DNA of 64,000 bases from Cyanobium sp. N.Huapi 1H5 (GTDB lineage Bacteria > Cyanobacteriota > Cyanobacteriia > PCC-6307 > Cyanobiaceae). The notes beneath the pieces were generated by a model. The model worked only from the letters and a program-made list of their open reading frames with translations. It was not told where the DNA came from and did not search any database. A program made the translations under genes and the position numbers. The stretch lies in assembly GCF_024345535.1 (NCBI RefSeq), contig NZ_JAGQBH010000001.1, positions 186,001-250,000 on the forward strand, read 5' to 3'. Shown here one piece after another: positions 29,733 through 37,242 of this stretch (the stretch's first letter is position 1; every line of letters begins with the position of its first letter).

Positions 29733-31684
29733 TGGACAGCGGAACCCCGCCCGACCCCAAGCCCGCCACCTGGCTGGCCCGGCTGAAGGCCCTGCATCTG
29801 GGGGATGGCCTCCGCTCGCTCGTGCCCTACGCCGCCGCCGGCCTGCTGCTGCTGGGGCTGCAGCGCAGCCCCGTCAACGAAACCCTCAACCTGCTGCTCT
29901 ACGACCTGATCACCAGCCTGCGGCCGGCGCCGCCGGGCACGAACAAGGCGATCACGATCATCGGCATCGACGAGTCGGACCTCGCCACCTACGGCTTTCC
30001 CATCGACGACCGGGTGCTGTGCGAGGCGATCGACCGCCTCAGCGCCGCAGGGGCGGTGGCGATCGGCCTCGACATCTACCGCGACCAGGGGGTGGGCCCC
30101 GACCAGGCCTGCCTGCGCGAACGGTTCCGCACCAATCCCCGCCTCGTCTCGATCTTCAACGTGGCCGAGGCCATCGGCCCGGTGCCCGGCACGCCGGCCG
30201 ATCGCCAGGGGTTCAACGACCTGGTGCTCGATGCCGACGGGGTGATCCGCCGCGATCTGGTGCATGTGGCGGGGCAGGACGAAGCCACCGTGTCCCTGCC
30301 TCTGCGCCTGCTGGAGGTGGGCAAGGGCCAGCGGAGCCTGCGGCAGCGGCTTGAGAAGGGGAGCGAACCGGGCCCCTGGCTGGATCCGGCATCGGGGGGC
30401 TACGACCAGCTCGATGCCGCCGGGTTCCAGCAGATGCTGTCGTTCCACCAGCTCGGCAGCTTCCACCTCTGGAACCTCCAGGATGTGCTCGGCCGTCGGC
30501 CGATCCCCGCCGACCAGATCCGTGGCCACATCGTGCTGATCGGCAGCACCGCTCCCAGCCTGCGGGACCTGTTCCCGGTGCCCCAGACCCGCTCCGCCCT
30601 CGGAGCCAAGCAGCTGCTGGTGCCGGGAGTCGAGATCCATGCCCATCGCCTGGCCGCCCTGATGGACCGCAGGGTCGCCGGCGACCCCCGGCGCCTGCGC
30701 ACGCTGCCGGGCTGGGTGGAGCGGCTCGCCGAAGTGGTGGCGGTGGTGCTGGGGATCGTGCTGGGGGAGGCCTTCGTGCTGCTGCGCCGCAGCGTGCTCG
30801 TGGTGGGGGTGGTGGCCAGCCTGATGGTCGGTGGCGCCGTGCTGCTGCTCTACAACTTCGTCTGGGTGGGTCTGAGCCTTCCCCTGACGGGTTTCATCGC
30901 CATGGCCGGCGCGGGCTGGGTGCGCCGGGGCGCCTCCAGCCAGAAGCAGCGCCAGCAGATCGAGCGGCTGCTCGGCCAGACCACCTCCCCGGCCGTGGCC
31001 CGCCAGCTCTGGAACCAGCGCGATGGGCTGCTCAGCGACGGGCGCTTCGAGGGGCGCCAGCTGCCGGTCACCGTGCTGATGTCGGACACCTGCTCGTTCA
31101 CCAGCGTGTCGGAACGGCTCAGTCCCGGGGAGCTGCTCGACTGGCTGAACCGGGGCATGGCCCTGTTCGTCCCCGCCATCACGCGCCGGGGCGGGATGGT
31201 CAACAAGTTCACCGGCGACGGCCTGCTGGCGGTCTTCGGGGCCCCCCTGAGCAGCGGCGAGGAGGCCGATGCCAAGGCGGCCATCGATGCCGCCCTCGCC
31301 ATCCAGCGCGCCGTCGACAGCCTCAACGAGGAGCTCCAGAAGGAGGGACTGCCGGCGATGGGGCTGCGCATCGGCGTCCATTCCGGGGCCGTCCTGGCCG
31401 GATCGATGGGCAGCAGCGAACGGCTGGAGTACGCCGTGATCGGCGACGCCGTGAACTGCGCCGCCCGGCTGGAAAGCCTCGACAAGCAGCGTCAGACCAA
31501 TCTCTGCCGGGTGCTGGTGTCCTCCAGCACACTGGATCTGCTGCCCAAGGGCCTGCCGCTGGAGTGGCTCGACTGGGGGGAGCTCAATGTCAAGGGGCGC
31601 ACCGAGCCCCTGCGCATCTGGGAACTGCGGGGTGGCCTCAGGCGGGACAGCGCACTGGAATCCGCTCGGGCCACTTGGCCGTGA
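29732..31684 (+). CDS. CHASE2-domain class III nucleotide cyclase (C)
   Basis: A 650-aa membrane cyclase with an N-terminal helix, a CHASE2 sensor (about 55-320: KAITIIGIDESDLATYGFP, GAVAIGLDIYRDQ, GHIVLIGSTAPSLRDLF and LVPGVEIHAHRLAAL), three membrane helices (about 330-395) and a catalytic domain (about 440-630). Metal Asp residues are in VLMSDTCSFT and KFTGDGLLAVFG, the purine Lys is in NKFTGD, and Asn/Arg are in VNCAARLES. At the position where bacterial adenylate cyclases usually carry Thr or Asp, it reads EYAVIGD (Ala). It may still be active but with altered substrate contact. It is translationally coupled to the upstream MscS-cNMP channel, and its 3' end overlaps the convergent DUF928 gene by 47 bases. 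Confidence 0.94.
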   Translation: MDSGTPPDPKPATWLARLKALHLGDGLRSLVPYAAAGLLLLGLQRSPVNETLNLLLYDLITSLRPAPPGTNKAITIIGIDESDLATYGFPIDDRVLCEAIDRLSAAGAVAIGLDIYRDQGVGPDQACLRERFRTNPRLVSIFNVAEAIGPVPGTPADRQGFNDLVLDADGVIRRDLVHVAGQDEATVSLPLRLLEVGKGQRSLRQRLEKGSEPGPWLDPASGGYDQLDAAGFQQMLSFHQLGSFHLWNLQDVLGRRPIPADQIRGHIVLIGSTAPSLRDLFPVPQTRSALGAKQLLVPGVEIHAHRLAALMDRRVAGDPRRLRTLPGWVERLAEVVAVVLGIVLGEAFVLLRRSVLVVGVVASLMVGGAVLLLYNFVWVGLSLPLTGFIAMAGAGWVRRGASSQKQRQQIERLLGQTTSPAVARQLWNQRDGLLSDGRFEGRQLPVTVLMSDTCSFTSVSERLSPGELLDWLNRGMALFVPAITRRGGMVNKFTGDGLLAVFGAPLSSGEEADAKAAIDAALAIQRAVDSLNEELQKEGLPAMGLRIGVHSGAVLAGSMGSSERLEYAVIGDAVNCAARLESLDKQRQTNLCRVLVSSSTLDLLPKGLPLEWLDWGELNVKGRTEPLRIWELRGGLRRDSALESARATWP

Positions 31685-32351
31685 TCAGGTCCGACAGACC
31701 GAAGGCGGTGCCGACCTCCTCCCGGGGCACGCTGGCGCCGCAGGAGCTGCGCAGCTTGGCCAGGGAGGCCTGCACGGACCCATCCTCTTTCGAGGCATCC
31801 GTCACCAGCAGGCTGAGGGCCGGTGGCGATTCAGCGGCCACGAAGTTGAGCGGATCGGCGGGGGTGGGGGTCGCCGCGGCCCCGGGGCAGAGGTAGCTCG
31901 ACTCCCACATCGTCGGCACCTTCACCGAGGGCAGGCTGATCAGGGTGATGCCCGGGCCGGAGGCCGGCAGCACCCGGCGCTGGCCCGAGGCCATCGAGCC
32001 ATCGGCGGTGCCGCGACCGCTCAGGGGGCGGAAGGTGATCTCCAGGGGGCTGGGGGAGGCGCTGGGGCCTTCGAGCAGGCCGAGGTAGCGATCCTTGCCG
32101 GGGGCGAAGACACTGCTGGCCGGCACCAAGTGGGCCAGCAGGCGGCTGGAGCAGTCACCGCGGGTTCCTCCCCCGACCCGGCGCCCCGGAAAGCTCTTGC
32201 GCAAATCGCTCTGGGCCTGGGCCGGCGGCGGCTCCAGCGCCGCCAGCGGGGCCAGGGTGAGGAGGCTGGCCGCCAGCACCATCAGGGCCGGACGGCGGGA
32301 CCGACCGGCGTGGACGTCAGGCTCGCGATGGTCGGCCCCAGCCTTCTTCAT
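31638..32351 (-). CDS. Secreted DUF928 protein
   Basis: A 237-aa exported protein. The hallmark of DUF928, FPGRRVGGGTRGDC, occurs just after the signal peptide (PALMVLAASLLTLAPLAALE). Later SSYLCPGAAATP and a GLSDLITAKWP end are also family-like. DUF928 proteins are cyanobacterial, exported and of unknown function, often encoded near CHASE2, FecR and CHAT genes (from memory). The ATG at 32351 is chosen; ATG 32411 would add 20 residues before the signal peptide. The region upstream (32352-32433) is AT-richer and could hold its promoter. Confidence 0.78.
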   Translation of the reverse strand: MKKAGADHREPDVHAGRSRRPALMVLAASLLTLAPLAALEPPPAQAQSDLRKSFPGRRVGGGTRGDCSSRLLAHLVPASSVFAPGKDRYLGLLEGPSASPSPLEITFRPLSGRGTADGSMASGQRRVLPASGPGITLISLPSVKVPTMWESSYLCPGAAATPTPADPLNFVAAESPPALSLLVTDASKEDGSVQASLAKLRSSCGASVPREEVGTAFGLSDLITAKWPERIPVRCPA

Positions 32352-32433
32352 GGTCCGTCTGTCCAGGATCGCCTTCTGAATAACCGATTTCTGGACGAAC
32401 ACTGTCTTCATGAGCACAGTTGACGGCAACGTT

Positions 32434-32793
32434 TCATGACAACCAGAACCCAGGCTTGGCCTGCTGGATGGCCAGCCAGGCCCAGAGGAGCTTGGTGATG
32501 ATGTGAAGCGCCTGATCGAATGACAGGCTCCAGAGACGACGGCATTTGCCGAAGTCAATCAACAGATGCACGATCCACTCTGCCACACCCAACAGGGGGG
32601 ACTGGGTGATCGCTCCCACCAGAAACCCATGGATGGCGGCATGGGAGGTGAGCCACCAACCCCAGCCGAGGGTCACACCGCAACCGGGGCATTTCTCCCG
32701 GGCCATGCGGTCGCTCTGGAGCCCGAAATCCCCGACGAAATGGGCCATCGCCAGCATCAGAAAGACGTTGAAGACGGCTGGGAGATCAGGCAC
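32434..32793 (-). CDS. DUF3307 family small membrane protein
   Basis: A 119-aa membrane protein with the DUF3307 signature near the N-terminus (MAHFVGDFGLQSDRMAREK). Further hydrophobic segments follow (AAIHGFLVGAITQSPLLGV and a C-terminal LLWAWLAIQQ). Function unknown; the family also occurs on phages and mobile elements. The likely start is GTG at 32793, with ATG 32757 as an alternative. A Cys pair (CPGCG) lies at about 35-38. Base composition here is visibly less GC-rich than in the flanking genes, which hints at separate ancestry. Confidence 0.7.
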   Translation of the reverse strand: MPDLPAVFNVFLMLAMAHFVGDFGLQSDRMAREKCPGCGVTLGWGWWLTSHAAIHGFLVGAITQSPLLGVAEWIVHLLIDFGKCRRLWSLSFDQALHIITKLLWAWLAIQQAKPGFWLS

Positions 32794-32854
32794 AGAATGA
32801 AGAACCGGGATGACCGGAGAAGCTCGTCATGGGAGGCAGGGGGAGGGAACCGGG

Positions 32855-32869
32855 CAACGGAACCCGTTG
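32855..32869 (-). terminator. Hairpin downstream of the TpsA-CHAT gene
   Basis: An inverted repeat CAACGG-AAC-CCGTTG lies about nine bases past the stop of the CHAT exoprotein gene on the minus strand. The stem is short (6 bp) and has no T-run, so terminator activity is only possible. The rest of the 84-base gap to the DUF3307 gene shows nothing else I can support. Confidence 0.35.
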
Positions 32870-32877
32870 GTGAGGCC

Positions 32878-35800
32878 TCACCAGGGAGTCCCGATCAACT
32901 GAACCCCGGCCCAGAAGTAGGGATGGGTCACGCCTGCCGCAATCCGACGCCGCTGGGATGGGCTCAGCTCCGTGAGAAGGGGAACACCATCGGACCCGAT
33001 GACCTTATCGCCTTCCAGCCGCACCTTGCCAGTGGACATGGCCTGGCGCGTGGCCCGCAGGGCATCGGCTTTCTGCATCCCCTGGTCGAGGAAGCGATAG
33101 AGCTGCAGGAAATAGGCGGAGGTCGCCACATCATCGACATACCAGAGCGTGCCGATGGCACTGCGGGATCCCGCCTGCAGGGCCAGGCCGGCGAATCCGA
33201 GTTCGCTGTCGCTGTCGCCCAGGGCCGTGCGGCAGGCGCTGAGCACGAACAGTTCCAGCGGGCTGCCGCTGCGCTGCTGGCGCAGGTTGGCGAATTCCTG
33301 CAGGCTCACCGAGCCGGTCCCGGTGTAGATGCGCGCCTGGGAGGGGCCGCCGGGCAGGAATTCGGCATGGGTGGCCACGTGCAGGCGCTCATAGCGCGGA
33401 TCGGCCGCCCGGCTCAACAGCACCTCCGGGGAAAAGCTCTTGTTCAGGAACCGGTCGACCCCGACCCCCTCCGGAATGCCGGCCAGTTCCTCGGGCACCA
33501 GGGGCAGGGGACTGAGCCCCTCGAACTCCGAGGCGCCCGCCGCCAGCACCCGCCCCCTGTTCTGGCGCGGAGGGCCGAAGGAGGTGAGGTTGAGGGACGG
33601 GGTGATCGAGAAGCCGTAGCGATCCCCGAAATAGCTGGTGCCGTCGTGGAGGGCCGCGAAGGGGAGGCCCTGGAGGCCCCGGTCGGCGACGATCACCAGG
33701 GTGGTGATGCCCTTGGCCTGGAGTTCCGCAGCGATGGGCTCGATCATGGCCCGGTGGATCTGCCGGGACGGGGAGTCGGGGCTCTCCACCTGGAGGGGCT
33801 CGAGGCGGGCCAGCTGGCGGTAAAGCGCCCGCAGCTGCTCGCCGAAGCGCTCCCTGGAGAGCTCGACCCGCTTGCCGACGGGCTCCCCCCTGCGGCTGAG
33901 CAGGATCAGATCGAGGAACGAATTGGCCGGCTTCGGCCCGGTGGCGCCGGCGGACCCGGGCTCCTGCCCAGCCGGGGGCTTCTGTTCCTGGCCCGCCTCG
34001 GGCTTCTGTTCGGTGAAGGACACCATCAGCACGGCCGGATTGAAGCGCTCGTCATCCCGGTCCCCCTTCTGGGAGGCCTTGCTGAGCAGCAGCTGCAGTT
34101 CCTCGAGCCGCAGGGTTCCGCCGGATTCCCCGCCCATGCCCACATCACCGAGGGTCCGTCGCACGTCCTCGGTGCGCTGCTGATCGCCGTCGGTGATCGC
34201 CGCGGCCACCTGGGCCGAGGAGAGGCTGCTGGTGGTGGCGGTGAGGGGGCCCGGCACCGGCACCGACCCGCCGGTGAGACTGAAATCCGCCTCCGAGAGA
34301 TTCACCGCCAGCGCATCGGAGCCCACCCCGCGCTGGATGCTGCTGAGGTTGGAGCCGAAGGGGGTTGTCTGGGTCGACGGAAAGATCCGATAGCCGAGGT
34401 CGGGCAGGAGGAACGACGGGGCCGGCGGGGGGGTCGATGGCGGTGCCTCCGGAGGGGACGGTGACGGGGTCACCGGGACCGTGACGGTCTGGGGCGGAAG
34501 CGGCCTGACGGGCGGGATGACGGGCGGATCGGGCGGGGCCGGGGGCGGCGGCAGCGTCGCCGCCAGATCGCCGCCGAAGCTGAACGGCAGCTGGGGATCG
34601 CCGGTCGTGACGACGCCTTGAAGCGTGAAACCGATCGGCAGGACGATCTGGGCGGGATCGAAGGCGCCGGTGATGCCACGGGCCCGGATCAGCTGGTAGG
34701 GGGTGATGACCCCCACGACCGGCGGCGACACCACCTCCAGCCCCCCGCCGAGGAAGGTGTCACCGAAGACGGAGAGCTCGTCGGGGGTGGAGAGATCGAA
34801 CAGGAGCCGGCTGTTGGGCTCCAGCGTGAGGCTGCGGGCACGAATCTGCAGCGAGCCGACCGGATCGAGCAACGCCTCCGGTGCCCCCGGCAGCAGGGAG
34901 GTTCCGTTGGTGAACGTCCCCAGACCGGAGCCCACCTCGATCAGGCCGGATCCCTGGATCGTTCCTTCATTCCGGAAGGCGGCGCCGTCGACCAGCAGCC
35001 GCGCCGAACCATTGCCCTGCAGGGTGATCGAGGCACCGGGGGAGACGGCCGCGCTCTGCAGGTCGAGGGTGGCGCCGGGGGCGATCAGGATCGATCCGGC
35101 GTTCTCGAGGGCCGCCAGCCGGTTGACGCCCGACAGCTGGAGCTGGGCCCCGCTCTCCACCGCCAGTTTCGGACCATCCACGGTGGCCTGGTTGAGCGCC
35201 AGGGTCGCTCCCGTGGCCACATTGATCAGGGTGGTCTTGACGGGGGTGAAATCCGTGACCGTTCCTCCGTCGATGCCGCTGGTCAGGGCCGAAGGGCCGA
35301 TCTGCAGCAGCGCCGTCGAGAAGGCTGTGACGTTGCGGCCGGGCCCCTGGAAGTAACGCCTGGAGACATCCAGGATGGCCGGCCTGGAATCATTGAACCG
35401 CGAGAGTTGAATGGCACCGAGACTTGTGGGGCTCCAGGTGAATTCACCGGTGCGAACGGTGCCCGAAAGGAGCTTGAAGGGTTCGAAGGCTCCCGTCAGC
35501 TCGATGTTGCCGTCGATCCGCGAGGTCCCCTGGAAGGTGCGAAGGGTGCCGGTGTTGATGTCCACGGCGCCCTTCTGCCAGCTGATCGATCCCACGGGGA
35601 CGGAAGGATCGGCGCTTTTCTGATACCAGAGATTGACATCGAGTTTCCCCTGCGCCGACGTGTTCGAGAAGGCCGTGGGATCCACGCCTGGAACGTTGAT
35701 GACGATGTTGCCGTCGGCGCGCAGCTCAAGGGTGGCGTTCGCCCCGGCCGTCTTCTCCACCGGTGCCAGCAGGGAGATGGTCCCCGACTGGGTCCCGGCG

Positions 35801-37041
35801 GGGTCGGTGGTGTCCACGATCACCGTCTGGCCGCCGTTGAGGGCGCTGTTGATCAGCCCCACATCGATCAGCGACGCCGAGCCCGGCAGTCCCCCACCGG
35901 AACCGCCGGGTGGGGGGCCGCCGCCGGATCCGGCGGGAACGATGTCGATGTCGCGGGGATCGATCAGCCAGGTGCCGCCGCGCCCCCGCGCCGCCGACAG
36001 ATCCGGGGCGGAGGAGAGCGCCAGGCTGCTGGCCGAGGTTTCGACGAAGCCGCCATCGCCCCCCTGGGGACCGCCCCGGGCGCTGATGGCGCCCTGGACC
36101 TCGGCCCGCTGCCTGCCCAGGATCTGGATGCGCCCGCCCCGGCCCGCGCCGCTGGCATCCGCCCGCAGGCTGGAGCCCGCCATGGAGACCCGTTCCCCGG
36201 ACAGAAGGATGCTGCCGCCGTCCGGGCCGGAGACCTCCACCGTGCTGTCCTGGAGCGACACCGCCTGCCCCTGCAGGGCCACGCTGCCCCCCGGCGCCTG
36301 CAGCCGGGCTCCCCCGAGCAGCACATGGCCGCCCTGGGCATCCAGCAGCAGGCCCCCATCAACGGTGAGCAGGCCGCCGTCGATGGCCAGGTCCCCCTGG
36401 GCGGAGAGGCCCAGCTGCGCCAGGGTGGCCGGATCGGTGCCGAGGCCGGCCGCACCCAGGGCCGGGAGGCCCGCCAGGGAGGCGGCCCCGGCGGCCGTGG
36501 TGGCAAGCACGTCGAAGCGCCCCTCGCCCACCCGCAGGCTGGTGGCGGTGGTCAGGTTGAGCTGCTGGACATTGCTGAAGGTGCCCCCTCCACTGAGCCG
36601 CAGACCCCCCGGTGAAAGCCAGACCAGGTTGGCCGGTTGGCTGAGGGTGACGGCCTTGTCGATGAAGCTGCCCAGGGGGTGGGTGACCCCCACCATCACG
36701 TTGCGATGCCCACCCACGTCCAACGTGACGCCGGTGATCGCGCCGCGGGTGTCGAAGGCGGAGAAACGGTGAAAGAGGTTGGCCCCGGCGGAGGTGCCCC
36801 CGCGGATCGCACAGGCACCGCCGAAGCAACTGCCGCCGAGTTGGCCATTCACCACACTCCCGAGCCCGAGCATCCCGCCGGTGGCGGTGATCTCACCGGC
36901 GGCGACCGGGGAGGCCAGCAGGCCGAGCACAACCGTGAGCCCCAGCGGAGCGAGACGGCGCCGCTGTTGTGTCAGCCATGCCGGACAAAAAGAGTCGATC
37001 CTGCCCAACTCACCGGTGAAAAGGTAGTCGTTGCTACTCAA
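32878..37041 (-). CDS. Two-partner-secretion exoprotein with C-terminal CHAT protease domain
   Basis: A 1387-aa protein. An extended signal peptide (to about 48, with LGLTVVLGLLASPVAA) precedes a filamentous-haemagglutinin/TPS domain (about 50-165; LVWLSPGGLRLSGGGTFSNV is the NPNGI-like block). A repetitive Gly/Ser/Leu beta-helix passenger follows to about 830, then a Pro-rich linker (about 832-877), a spacer, and a CHAT domain (about 1080-1385). The caspase-like dyad is visible as His1225 in HVATHAEF and Cys1270 in LSACRTALG. It is probably exported by the divergent TpsB pore, while CHAT peptidases are otherwise mostly intracellular. The start is TTG at 37041; no ATG precedes the signal peptide, so the exact start is uncertain. 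A long Gly/Pro stretch lies near 370-385. Confidence 0.9.
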   Translation of the reverse strand: MSSNDYLFTGELGRIDSFCPAWLTQQRRRLAPLGLTVVLGLLASPVAAGEITATGGMLGLGSVVNGQLGGSCFGGACAIRGGTSAGANLFHRFSAFDTRGAITGVTLDVGGHRNVMVGVTHPLGSFIDKAVTLSQPANLVWLSPGGLRLSGGGTFSNVQQLNLTTATSLRVGEGRFDVLATTAAGAASLAGLPALGAAGLGTDPATLAQLGLSAQGDLAIDGGLLTVDGGLLLDAQGGHVLLGGARLQAPGGSVALQGQAVSLQDSTVEVSGPDGGSILLSGERVSMAGSSLRADASGAGRGGRIQILGRQRAEVQGAISARGGPQGGDGGFVETSASSLALSSAPDLSAARGRGGTWLIDPRDIDIVPAGSGGGPPPGGSGGGLPGSASLIDVGLINSALNGGQTVIVDTTDPAGTQSGTISLLAPVEKTAGANATLELRADGNIVINVPGVDPTAFSNTSAQGKLDVNLWYQKSADPSVPVGSISWQKGAVDINTGTLRTFQGTSRIDGNIELTGAFEPFKLLSGTVRTGEFTWSPTSLGAIQLSRFNDSRPAILDVSRRYFQGPGRNVTAFSTALLQIGPSALTSGIDGGTVTDFTPVKTTLINVATGATLALNQATVDGPKLAVESGAQLQLSGVNRLAALENAGSILIAPGATLDLQSAAVSPGASITLQGNGSARLLVDGAAFRNEGTIQGSGLIEVGSGLGTFTNGTSLLPGAPEALLDPVGSLQIRARSLTLEPNSRLLFDLSTPDELSVFGDTFLGGGLEVVSPPVVGVITPYQLIRARGITGAFDPAQIVLPIGFTLQGVVTTGDPQLPFSFGGDLAATLPPPPAPPDPPVIPPVRPLPPQTVTVPVTPSPSPPEAPPSTPPPAPSFLLPDLGYRIFPSTQTTPFGSNLSSIQRGVGSDALAVNLSEADFSLTGGSVPVPGPLTATTSSLSSAQVAAAITDGDQQRTEDVRRTLGDVGMGGESGGTLRLEELQLLLSKASQKGDRDDERFNPAVLMVSFTEQKPEAGQEQKPPAGQEPGSAGATGPKPANSFLDLILLSRRGEPVGKRVELSRERFGEQLRALYRQLARLEPLQVESPDSPSRQIHRAMIEPIAAELQAKGITTLVIVADRGLQGLPFAALHDGTSYFGDRYGFSITPSLNLTSFGPPRQNRGRVLAAGASEFEGLSPLPLVPEELAGIPEGVGVDRFLNKSFSPEVLLSRAADPRYERLHVATHAEFLPGGPSQARIYTGTGSVSLQEFANLRQQRSGSPLELFVLSACRTALGDSDSELGFAGLALQAGSRSAIGTLWYVDDVATSAYFLQLYRFLDQGMQKADALRATRQAMSTGKVRLEGDKVIGSDGVPLLTELSPSQRRRIAAGVTHPYFWAGVQLIGTPW

Positions 37042-37242
37042 GATTGAACCCGCTCCCCGATGTGGCGGGTAAGTTCCCTAGGCGCCGATGGCTGAACGAC
37101 TTGCAGGGTCACTTGCGGGGTCATCATTCACGCCTCAGCGTGCGACTGGTCAGCGTGCGTCAGGTGTTATTTAGCCTGATCTCATCGATCCATCACCAAG
37201 TTACCAGCCTGTCTTTCTGAGCGGGAACTCGGCCCACCCTGA
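37042..37242. promoter_or_regulatory. Divergent tpsA/tpsB control region with paired direct repeats
   Basis: This 201-base gap separates the two secretion genes and is AT-richer than its flanks. It holds a tandem 12-bp repeat (ACTTGCAGGGTC at 37099-37110, ACTTGCGGGGTC at 37111-37122, 11 of 12 identical) and a 10-bp direct repeat TCAGCGTGCG at 37135-37144 and 37150-37159. TCAGG and CCTGA flank a TGTTATTTAG core at 37160-37179. A possible plus-strand promoter is TGGTCA (37147-37152), a 16-base spacer and TATTTA (37169-37174). The repeats look like tandem regulator sites shared by both genes; the regulator is unknown. Confidence 0.5.

Noticed and set aside
36290-36400. Possible tandem repeat in the CHAT exoprotein passenger
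   Set aside because: The Gly/Leu/Ser pattern is the expected degenerate beta-helix rung; I could not find exact DNA repeats.
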